Assembly (NCBI GenBank): GCA_049275655.1 | Contig: JBASUY010000020.1 | Coordinates: forward strand, 6,008-70,007 | DNA: 64,000 bases | Reading direction: 5' to 3' | Source: Sherwoodlollariibacterium sp049275655 | Lineage (GTDB): Bacteria; Omnitrophota; Gorgyraeia; Gygaellales; Profunditerraquicolaceae | Made by a program: the position numbers and the translations under genes | The notes under the pieces: model-generated | Database searches by the model: none | Told to the model about the DNA's origin: nothing | Seen by the model: the letters and a program-made list of their open reading frames with translations, nothing else | Part shown: positions 41,970 through 49,669 of the stretch, piece by piece | Numbering within the stretch: the stretch's first letter is position 1 | Layout: every line of letters starts with the position of its first letter

Positions 41970-43129
41970 TTTCTACTTCCCTCATATATTTTAAGGGCCT
42001 TTAAGAGGTCTAATGCCCTTAAAATTTGTTTATCCTCATCTTCAACTAAAATGTCCGGGATAACCCCTTTACCGCTTATCTCTTTATCTTCAGGCGTAAA
42101 ATATTTACTAGTAGTTAACTTTAAGGCAGAGCCGTCATGTAAGGGGATAGCGCTTTGCACAGATCCCTTACCAAAAGATTTACTCCCAATTATTACCGCC
42201 CTTTTATGACTCTTTAAGGCAGAAGCAAGTATCTCGCTTCCTGAGGCTGAACCGCCATTAATTAAAACCACCATGGGTATATTAAGCAAAGGGTCTTTAT
42301 CTTTAGAAAAAAGGGTAAGGTTTTGTTTTTCTTTTTTCCCTTTGGTATAAACTATAAGTTTACCTTCGGGTAAAAATTTACCGGCCACAGAGACAGCAGA
42401 ATCTAAAAGCCCTCCAGGATTATTGCGTAAATCTAAAATCAAAGCCTTGATACCTTCTTTAAGCAAATTATTTATAGCAGTATTTAAATTTTTAATTGTA
42501 TCTTCCGCAAACTGAGATATCTTTATATACCCTATCTTATCTTCTAAAATTAAGGCGTCTTTAATATCTTTTATCTGAATAATCCCCCGTATTATTTTAA
42601 ACTCAAGGAGCTTTCTTTCAGATTCTCTTAGTATAGTAAAATGTACGGCCTCCCCCGGCTTTCCCCTAATTCTTTTAACCGCATCGCTTAAAAGCATATC
42701 CCGCGTAATTTCATTGTTTATCTTTACAATTCTATCCAAAGGCTTAATCCCTGCTTCCCAAGCAGGGGTATCTTCAATAGGGGTAATTACGGTAAGCAAG
42801 CCATCTTTAATGGTTATCTCTATACCAATTCCCCCAAATTTTCCCTTAGCCCCTTGTTTTAGTTCATTGTATGTATCTTGATCTAAAAATTGACTGTGTA
42901 AATCTAAAGATGCAAGCATGCCTTTTAATGCCCCGTAGATTAATTCTTTAGGCTTAATCTTTTCAGGGTATTCAGATTCAATTATTGATAAAGCCTCGGA
43001 AAAAAGGCTCAGTTGTTTATATATTTCATCCTTGTTATTCTTTTCGCTTATTTTAGAAAAAGAGGCAGTAAAGACAAGAAATAGAAACAGATTTAAAAGG
43101 AATAAAAAAATAAAAAACCTTTTATGCAT
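41966..43129 (-). CDS. ctpA: C-terminal processing protease (S41 family)
   Basis: A 387-residue protease with an N-terminal signal anchor (about residues 4-24), a PDZ domain (about 85-170, including KFGGIGIEITIKDG and EDTPAWEAGIKPLD) and the S41 core. The catalytic Ser is in NGGSASGSEILA and the Lys four turns later in KSFGKGSVQ; LILDLRNNPGGLL is also typical. Such enzymes trim periplasmic proteins, often endopeptidases acting on the cell wall. It overlaps gatB by 8 nt and the deacetylase-like gene by 4 nt. Confidence 0.95.
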   Translation of the reverse strand: MHKRFFIFLFLLNLFLFLVFTASFSKISEKNNKDEIYKQLSLFSEALSIIESEYPEKIKPKELIYGALKGMLASLDLHSQFLDQDTYNELKQGAKGKFGGIGIEITIKDGLLTVITPIEDTPAWEAGIKPLDRIVKINNEITRDMLLSDAVKRIRGKPGEAVHFTILRESERKLLEFKIIRGIIQIKDIKDALILEDKIGYIKISQFAEDTIKNLNTAINNLLKEGIKALILDLRNNPGGLLDSAVSVAGKFLPEGKLIVYTKGKKEKQNLTLFSKDKDPLLNIPMVVLINGGSASGSEILASALKSHKRAVIIGSKSFGKGSVQSAIPLHDGSALKLTTSKYFTPEDKEISGKGVIPDILVEDEDKQILRALDLLKALKIYEGSRN

Positions 43130-44555
43130 TGAGAGTATCTTTTAGCAGTTCTTTAGCTATCTTAGGATTGGCCTTGCCTTTGGATTTACGCATTAATTGC
43201 CCTACTAAAAACATAAGTGCATTTTCCTTGCCGGATTTGTAATCTTCTGCTGATTTAGGGTTTTCTTTTATAACCTCTACCACCATCTCTTTTAATGCGC
43301 CCTCTTCAGATATCTGAGCAAGGTTCTTTTCTTTTATGATATCCGTAGGCAGCTTACCGGTATTTATCATCTCGGTCAAAACTATCTTTGCGGATAAAAG
43401 AGAGATTTCATTCTTTTCTGTAAGCGCTATAAGTTGAAGTAAATTTTTAGAGGTTACCCCTAATTTAGATATGCTCATATTTCTATCATTTGCCTCTTTA
43501 AGTAACGGCCCGATAAACCAATTAGAGACTGCCTTTTTGTCTTTATTAGGGTAAACCTTGAAAGATTCTTCGGCAAAATTTGCATCTTGACAGGAAGCAA
43601 CAAGAATTCTTGCGTCATATTCAGGCAGACCATACTCTTTAATAAAACGACAGCTTTTTTCATAAGGCAACTCAGGAATAGTATCTTTAATCTCTTTAAC
43701 CATGGACTCAGTTATTTTTAAAGGCGGTAAATCAGGATCCGGAAAATACCTATAGTCCTTAGCTGCTTCTTTTGTGCGCATGGAAATAGTCTTTAGTTCT
43801 TTTGCATCCCAAAGCCGCGTCTCTTGAATAACCATTGAGCCGGAACCTAATAATTCTGCCTGCCTCTTTATCTCATAGGTAAGCGCATCCTTAACCCCTT
43901 TAAAAGAATTCATATTCTTTATCTCTGTTTTAACCCCTAATTTTTTTTCTCCTTTAGGCCTAAGAGATACATTTGCGTCGCAACGCAAAGAACCCTTCTC
44001 CATATCACAATCAGAGACATCTAAATATTCAATAACACTCTTTAAAGTTGATAGATACAAATGCGCCTCTTCGGGCGAGGTTAGCTCTGGCTGACTAACT
44101 ATTTCAAGCAAGGGCATCCCTGCACGGTTAAAATCTATAAGGCTTACGCCTTCTTCGTGTATTAACTTACCTGCGTCCTCTTCTATGTGTACCCGGGCTA
44201 TGCCAATAGGTTTTACCCCTGCAAGAGTAGGCAAATTTAAATACCCGTCTAAAGACAGAGGAAAGTCATATTGGGAGATTTGGTAGTTTTTAGATAAGTC
44301 CGGGTAAAAATAATTCTTCCGGTCAAATTTTGTGTATTTTTGCACCTTACAATTTAAGGCAAGCGCAACCTTAATTGCATATTCAAGGACCTTTTTGTTA
44401 AATAGAGGCAAGGCTCCCGGAAGGCCTAAACAAGACGGACAGGTTTGCGTATTAGGCCCTTTACCAAATTCAGTAGAACATCCGCAAAAAGCCTTTGTCT
44501 TAGTGGATAATTGTAGATGGACCTCTAACCCTATTACTGCTTCATACTCTTTCAT
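43122..44555 (-). CDS. gatB: Asp-tRNA(Asn)/Glu-tRNA(Gln) amidotransferase subunit B
   Basis: A 477-residue GatB with VIGLEVHLQLSTKTKAFCGC at the N-terminus and a probable zinc site (CGCSTEF, CPSCLG). RVHIEEDAGKL, DFNRAGMPLLEIVSQPE and the ETRLWDAKE segment follow. The C-terminal helical YqeY-like tail (about 330-475) binds tRNA. It phosphorylates the Glu- or Asp-tRNA and receives ammonia from GatA. It lies one nucleotide after gatA and overlaps ctpA by 8 nt. Confidence 0.98.
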   Translation of the reverse strand: MKEYEAVIGLEVHLQLSTKTKAFCGCSTEFGKGPNTQTCPSCLGLPGALPLFNKKVLEYAIKVALALNCKVQKYTKFDRKNYFYPDLSKNYQISQYDFPLSLDGYLNLPTLAGVKPIGIARVHIEEDAGKLIHEEGVSLIDFNRAGMPLLEIVSQPELTSPEEAHLYLSTLKSVIEYLDVSDCDMEKGSLRCDANVSLRPKGEKKLGVKTEIKNMNSFKGVKDALTYEIKRQAELLGSGSMVIQETRLWDAKELKTISMRTKEAAKDYRYFPDPDLPPLKITESMVKEIKDTIPELPYEKSCRFIKEYGLPEYDARILVASCQDANFAEESFKVYPNKDKKAVSNWFIGPLLKEANDRNMSISKLGVTSKNLLQLIALTEKNEISLLSAKIVLTEMINTGKLPTDIIKEKNLAQISEEGALKEMVVEVIKENPKSAEDYKSGKENALMFLVGQLMRKSKGKANPKIAKELLKDTLNA

Positions 44556-44556
44556 C

Positions 44557-45993
44557 TTATTTTAGATTTGGCTTTATCTTATGCCACTTAGTGTTTTGCT
44601 CATAGGCAAATGCTAAAGAGAATATTTTTTCTTCATCAAAATGATTAGCTAATATCTGCAAGCCCACCGGTAAACCGTTTTTAGTAAAACCGCAGGGTAA
44701 GGATATCGCCGGAATTCCTGTTAAATTCGCAGATATGGTATAAATATCTGCGAAATATTTTTTTAAAGGATCGGTAAACTTTTCCCCTACTTTAAACGTA
44801 AGAGTAGGAAAAGTAGGGCTTAAGATACAGTCAAAATCTTTAAATAACTTATCAAAATCATTCTTTATTAGGGTGCGCACCTTTAAGGCGCGTAAATAAT
44901 AATCTTCGTAATATTTATGAGAAAGAAAAAGAGTCCCTAATATAATTCTGCGCTTGGCTTCAGTGCCAAAGCCTTCAGCGCGGGTCTTTTTATACATATC
45001 AATAATATTTTCGGATTTACTCTGCAAACCGTAACGAACTCCATCAAACTTAGCCATGCTTGAACTTGCCTCAGCAGTAGCAATAATATAATAGGCTGCG
45101 GCAGCATAATCAACATGAGGTATAGAGACCTCCTTAAAAGTAACCCCCAGCCTCTTTAATTCCTCAATAGCCTCTTTTATGCAAGAAGATACCTCTGGGT
45201 CTAAATATTTAGCAAAATATTCTTTAGGGTAGGCTACCTTAAACCCCTGTATATCCTTGCCTAAAGCTTTTAAATAATCAGGGACAGGAAGGTTAACTGA
45301 AGTAGCATCTTTTGTGTCTTGCCCTGAGATTATCTTTAATAGGAGTGCGCTATCATGAACATCCTTAGTAATTGGCCCAATCTGGTCTAAACTTGAAGCA
45401 AAGGCGATTAATCCATAACGAGAGACCCTTCCATAGGTAGGCTTTAATCCTACTACCCCACAAAAAGCAGAGGGCTGACGAATTGAACCTCCGGTATCTG
45501 AGCCAAGCGCCCATATTGCACTATCTGCGGCAACTGCAGCGGCAGAACCCCCGGAAGAGCCTCCGGAAACATAATCTAAATTCCAAGGGTTACGCGTAAC
45601 CCCAAAGCAGGAATTTTCTGTGGAAGAACCAAAAGCAAATTCATCCATATTAGTCTTCTTATCAAAAAAAGAGTTCCCAGATTCTTTTATCTTAGTAATT
45701 ACAGTAGCGTCAAAAGGAGGGATAAATCCTGAGAGAATCTTAGAACAACACTCTGTGGGGTAGCCTTCGGTAGATATATTATCTTTAATAGATACAGGTA
45801 TTCCTTGATTTTTATCAGCATAAACTTTCTGCGTAGCCTTTCCATTGCCTCTTCTTACATAAGCATTAAGGGTTTCGTCTATCTCATCAATCCGTTTTTG
45901 TAAAGAATTGACTATATCTTGCCCAAGGACCTCCCCCTGCTTTATCTTATCTAAAAGCTCATGGGCTGTTAAGGCATTCAGTTCTTTTTTCAT
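44557..45993 (-). CDS. gatA: Asp-tRNA(Asn)/Glu-tRNA(Gln) amidotransferase subunit A
   Basis: A 478-residue amidase-signature enzyme. The catalytic Lys is in IPVSIKDNIS, and the Ser-cis-Ser pair lies in YVSGGSSGGSAAAVAADS and GSDTGGSIRQPSAFCG (about residues 145-185). It hydrolyses glutamine and channels ammonia to GatB. It lies 9 nt downstream of gatC. With gatC and gatB it indicates that this organism makes Gln-tRNA and/or Asn-tRNA by transamidation. Confidence 0.98.
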   Translation of the reverse strand: MKKELNALTAHELLDKIKQGEVLGQDIVNSLQKRIDEIDETLNAYVRRGNGKATQKVYADKNQGIPVSIKDNISTEGYPTECCSKILSGFIPPFDATVITKIKESGNSFFDKKTNMDEFAFGSSTENSCFGVTRNPWNLDYVSGGSSGGSAAAVAADSAIWALGSDTGGSIRQPSAFCGVVGLKPTYGRVSRYGLIAFASSLDQIGPITKDVHDSALLLKIISGQDTKDATSVNLPVPDYLKALGKDIQGFKVAYPKEYFAKYLDPEVSSCIKEAIEELKRLGVTFKEVSIPHVDYAAAAYYIIATAEASSSMAKFDGVRYGLQSKSENIIDMYKKTRAEGFGTEAKRRIILGTLFLSHKYYEDYYLRALKVRTLIKNDFDKLFKDFDCILSPTFPTLTFKVGEKFTDPLKKYFADIYTISANLTGIPAISLPCGFTKNGLPVGLQILANHFDEEKIFSLAFAYEQNTKWHKIKPNLK

Positions 45994-46002
45994 CTTGTAG
46001 TA

Positions 46003-46287
46003 TTACTCAATTATTTTGGGGACTAAAAAGAAGTTTCCCTTCTTTAAAGGGGCATTAGCTAATGCTTTTTCTATTGGAAGCGAATCTTCCACCAGGTCAT
46101 CCCTTAAAAGATTATCCATTAAGATAGCTTGGATTGTAGGAGGGGTATTATCTATATTTACCTCTTTAAGCCTATCAATAAAACTAAGTATATGCTTAAA
46201 TTCTTTGGAGAACTTAACAAGCTCATCTTCCGTTAATTCTATCCGCGCTAAATTAGCTATACCTTCAACTATCTTATTATCTATCAT
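46003..46287 (-). CDS. gatC: Asp-tRNA(Asn)/Glu-tRNA(Gln) amidotransferase subunit C
   Basis: A 94-residue GatC: EGIANLARIELTEDELVKF at the N-terminus, FIDRLKEVNIDNTPPT in the middle (the belt around GatA) and LRDDLVEDSLPIEKALANAP at the C-terminus. It stabilises the GatAB complex. First gene of the minus-strand operon gatC-gatA-gatB-ctpA-deacetylase-tsaD. AGGA lies 8 nt before the ATG, and the promoter is at 46329-46357. Confidence 0.95.
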   Translation of the reverse strand: MIDNKIVEGIANLARIELTEDELVKFSKEFKHILSFIDRLKEVNIDNTPPTIQAILMDNLLRDDLVEDSLPIEKALANAPLKKGNFFLVPKIIE

Positions 46288-46328
46288 AGTATTATCCTAA
46301 CTCTATATTTATACTCTATTGAAAAATT

Positions 46329-46357
46329 ATATTATCATTTTAAGAGGCAAAAGTCAA
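46329..46357 (-). promoter_or_regulatory. Sigma-70-type promoter of gatCAB operon
   Basis: On the minus strand TTGACT (46352-46357), 17-nt spacer, TAATAT (46329-46334), with a leader of about 35 nt before gatC. It lies back to back with the promoter of the plus-strand gene at 46420. Confidence 0.65.
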
Positions 46358-46383
46358 TAATCTAATAAAATAAAATAATTATG

Positions 46384-46411
46384 TGGACAAAATTTTAAAA
46401 TTATGTAAAAT
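46384..46411 (+). promoter_or_regulatory. Promoter of the GH94-like gene (predicted leaderless)
   Basis: TGGACA (46384-46389), 16-nt spacer, TAAAAT (46406-46411); each hexamer has five of six consensus bases. The ATG at 46420 is 8 nt past the -10 box, where transcription should start, and no Shine-Dalgarno precedes it. Confidence 0.6.
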
Positions 46412-46419
46412 GAAATAAC

Positions 46420-49400
46420 ATGATTAAAGAAACTAACAAAAAACCAAAGTATCTTCTTAATAAAGAGGGCGCATTTGTAATTAAAAATTATAATTTCTCT
46501 AAGCCCTTCTCTAGTTTTTTACCCGGGATAGCCGGTAGATACGGCATACCTATGTGGGCCTTCTATGTAAACCGCGCTCAATGTATTTCAAGCTTTGGGA
46601 TAAAAGATAAAGACCACGCGATACTAGAGTTCTTCCCCGCTAATAAGGCATGGCAATCTGTTTCTACGCACGGGTTCAGGACTTTCTTAAAAGTCAGTAA
46701 AAATAATAAGGACTTTTTTTATGAGCCCTTCCATAACGGATTTACGAATCTTTCTTATAAAATAACAAATAGGATATATATCCTGCCTTATGAATTAACT
46801 ATTGAAGAAGAGAACAAAACCTTAAATCTTGTTACCAGAATTAAATATTTTAATATCCCCAATGACAACTACGCCGGATTAGCTAGGATAGTAGAACTAA
46901 AAAACCTGAATAAAAACTTAATAAAAATAGAGCTCCTTGACGGGCTGCCTCAAATTGTCCCTTATGGAACTAATAACTATTGCCTTAAAAAAATGTCGCG
47001 CACGATTGAGGCGTGGATGGGGGTTGAAAACCTTAAGAATAACGCCCCCTTTTATAGGCTTACAGTTGACCCTGCTGACCGGCCAGAGATAGTCCACATA
47101 AAAGAAGGCAACTTTTATTTAGGTTTTAGTTCTGAAGCCAAAAAAACAAAGCTAATCAAACCTATCATTAATCCGGATAATATATTCGGCCCGATTACTG
47201 ATTTTTCTTGCCCAAGGTTATTCTTAAGCAAAGATTTTTCTCCCCCGCAAAATGAAACTATACAAAGTAAAACCCCTTCTGCTTTTATATACTCTTCTTT
47301 TAGCCTAAAGCAAAATGAAAATAAAAAGCTCTACGCTCTAAGCGGCTATATGCGTAGCCTAAAAGACCTTAACAACTCCTTAAAGAGGCTCTCTTCTCCT
47401 GCCTACATTGAATCTAAAAGAATTGAAAATATGAAATTAATAAATAGCTTACTTGAAAATGTCAGGACAAACTCATCTTCAAGAGAGTTTAACCTCTATT
47501 CTCAACAGACTTACTTAGATAATATATTACGCGGCGGGTATCCGGTTATGTTTGCGCAAAACAAGCCTTTCTATCTTTATTCGCGCAAGCACGGCGATCC
47601 TGAAAGAGATTACAATAAGTTTCAAATTTCTCCAACATACCTCTCCCAAGGCAATGGCAATTACCGGGACTTAAACCAAAACCGCAGGAACGAAGTTTGG
47701 TTTAATCCTAAGATAAAAGAAAAAGACTTACTCTCGTTATTTAATCTTATCCAACTCGACGGATTTAACCCTTTAGTGACAAAGGGTACGCGTTTTATCT
47801 TACAGGATGCGCAAAAGATACGAACAAAACTCGCTCAATTTACTAAAAAAGAAAACGTAGATAAAATCCTTCTTGCCTTTACAGGAAAAAGGTTTTCTCC
47901 TGGTGAGATAATTCATTTTATTGAAGATAATCAAATAAAACTAACCTCTTCTTATGATGAGTTGTTAGATATTATTGTCTCTTGTTCCTTAGAGATAAAT
48001 GAAGCAGAACATTTAGAAGGTTTTTGGATTGACCATTGGCATTATAATTTAGACCTTCTTGATAGCTACCTTGCTATTTACCCGGAAAAAGCAAAAGAGA
48101 TATTCTTTGAAAAAAGGGAATTTACCTTCTTTGATAATGACAGAGTAGTAAAACCAAGGAAAGAAAAATATATTCTTCATAATGGCCTCCCGCGTCAACT
48201 ACATGCAGTTACTATAGACCTTAATAAAAAAGAGATCCTAAGCAAAAGGAAAACTGCTCCTAATATAGCGCGCACAGAGGGCGGTTTTGGGGATATTTAT
48301 CAAACAACCCTCATAAATAAGCTTCTATGCCTCTTGGTTAATAAGTATGCCTCCCTTGACTCTTTTGGCGTAGGAGTTGAGATGGAATCAGATAAGCCTA
48401 ATTGGTTTGATTCTTTAAATGGGCTACCTGCTATATTCGGCTCTTCCCTCTCAGAGACCTTTGAGCTAAAACGATTAGCGCTCTATATCAAAAACTCTAT
48501 AAATTTAACCCCTACAGAAGGTATCTTCGTTACGGAAGAGATTTACAGGCTTTTAGAAAAATTATACGTTTTAACTAAAGAATATTTTAATAAGACACTA
48601 AGTGACTTTCAATGGTGGGATGAGACGCATTTAGCGAAAGAGTCTTATTGGTCAGATACAAAAATGGGAGTTAAGGGAAAAGAGTTAAATATACCTTCAA
48701 AGGACTTAAGCCAGATCGTTAATTTATTTATAAAGAAAATTGATATAGGCATAGATAAGGCTTGGGATAAAAAATCCTCTGTATATAGAGGTTATTTTTT
48801 CCATGAAGTTACCAAATACGAAAGGCTAAAAGATAATTTCATAAAACCTCTATCTTTTAAGCAGATTACCTTGCCCTTATTCCTTGAGCCGCAGATGCAT
48901 GGCTTACGCCTTGCAGAAAACCAAGCTAAAGCTAAAGCCCTATATAAAGGGGTAAAAAGAAGCGCTCTCTTTGATAAAAAACTATCTATGTATAAAGTAA
49001 CTGCTTCGCTTAAACCTATGCCTGAGGAGATTGGTAGATGCAGGGTATTCCCTTCCGGCTGGCTTGAGAATGAATCTGTATGGCTACATATGGAGTATAA
49101 GTATCTCCTTGAATTACTAAAACAAGGGCTTTATGAAGAGTTTTACCAGGATTTTAAAAAAGCCCTTATACCTTTTCAGGACCCAAAAAGATACGGGCGA
49201 AGCATCCTTGAAAACTCTTCTTTCCTTGTAAGTAGCGCTTTCCCTGATAAAACTTTACATGGAAATGGGTTTGTTGCCCGGCTATCCGGCTCTACAGCAG
49301 AATTTTTAGATATCTGGCTTAAGATTAACCTTGGGATAAAACCCTTCTTTATAACCGGTAATAATACCCTTAACCTCTGCTTTAAACCTATATTAAATGC

Positions 49401-49638
49401 CTGGTTATTTGATAAAAATGGAAATTATTCTTTTAATTTCTTAAGCAAGATAAAGGTTGCCTATCACAATCCTGCCAAAAAGAATACCTACGGCAAAAAC
49501 TCAGCTAAAGTCCAATATATAACTTTTAAAGACAACAACGGGCTTTTAATCAAAATAAACTCAGATACAATCAAATCCCCTTACGCAGAACAAATCCGCT
49601 TAGGTAAAATCAATCAGATAGATATCCATTTAAAATAA
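46420..49638 (+). CDS. GH94-related (cellobiose-phosphorylase-like) protein
   Basis: A 1072-residue protein with no signal peptide, and the only long plus-strand gene. The N-terminal 300 residues are beta-rich (GRYGIPMWAFYVNRAQCISS, HGFRTFLKV), like the sandwich domain of GH94 glycoside phosphorylases. The middle looks like an alpha/alpha-barrel, with FWIDHWHYNLDLLDSYLAIYP at about residues 535-555, ARTEGGFGDIYQTTLI from 617, and W662 and D664 in PNWFDSLNGLP. The last resembles the catalytic Trp-Asn-Asp region of clan GH-L. I infer cytoplasmic carbohydrate phosphorolysis or glycan handling. Close relatives are annotated only as cellobiose phosphorylase-like. Substrate and even activity are unproven. 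Confidence 0.6.
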   Translation: MIKETNKKPKYLLNKEGAFVIKNYNFSKPFSSFLPGIAGRYGIPMWAFYVNRAQCISSFGIKDKDHAILEFFPANKAWQSVSTHGFRTFLKVSKNNKDFFYEPFHNGFTNLSYKITNRIYILPYELTIEEENKTLNLVTRIKYFNIPNDNYAGLARIVELKNLNKNLIKIELLDGLPQIVPYGTNNYCLKKMSRTIEAWMGVENLKNNAPFYRLTVDPADRPEIVHIKEGNFYLGFSSEAKKTKLIKPIINPDNIFGPITDFSCPRLFLSKDFSPPQNETIQSKTPSAFIYSSFSLKQNENKKLYALSGYMRSLKDLNNSLKRLSSPAYIESKRIENMKLINSLLENVRTNSSSREFNLYSQQTYLDNILRGGYPVMFAQNKPFYLYSRKHGDPERDYNKFQISPTYLSQGNGNYRDLNQNRRNEVWFNPKIKEKDLLSLFNLIQLDGFNPLVTKGTRFILQDAQKIRTKLAQFTKKENVDKILLAFTGKRFSPGEIIHFIEDNQIKLTSSYDELLDIIVSCSLEINEAEHLEGFWIDHWHYNLDLLDSYLAIYPEKAKEIFFEKREFTFFDNDRVVKPRKEKYILHNGLPRQLHAVTIDLNKKEILSKRKTAPNIARTEGGFGDIYQTTLINKLLCLLVNKYASLDSFGVGVEMESDKPNWFDSLNGLPAIFGSSLSETFELKRLALYIKNSINLTPTEGIFVTEEIYRLLEKLYVLTKEYFNKTLSDFQWWDETHLAKESYWSDTKMGVKGKELNIPSKDLSQIVNLFIKKIDIGIDKAWDKKSSVYRGYFFHEVTKYERLKDNFIKPLSFKQITLPLFLEPQMHGLRLAENQAKAKALYKGVKRSALFDKKLSMYKVTASLKPMPEEIGRCRVFPSGWLENESVWLHMEYKYLLELLKQGLYEEFYQDFKKALIPFQDPKRYGRSILENSSFLVSSAFPDKTLHGNGFVARLSGSTAEFLDIWLKINLGIKPFFITGNNTLNLCFKPILNAWLFDKNGNYSFNFLSKIKVAYHNPAKKNTYGKNSAKVQYITFKDNNGLLIKINSDTIKSPYAEQIRLGKINQIDIHLK

Positions 49639-49669
49639 GGTATTTATTAAAAAGGTAGGTAAAAACAGG

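Noticed and set aside
43475..43663. Minus-strand frame of 62 codons inside gatB
   Set aside because: Out-of-frame reading within a fully conserved gene; no start signal.
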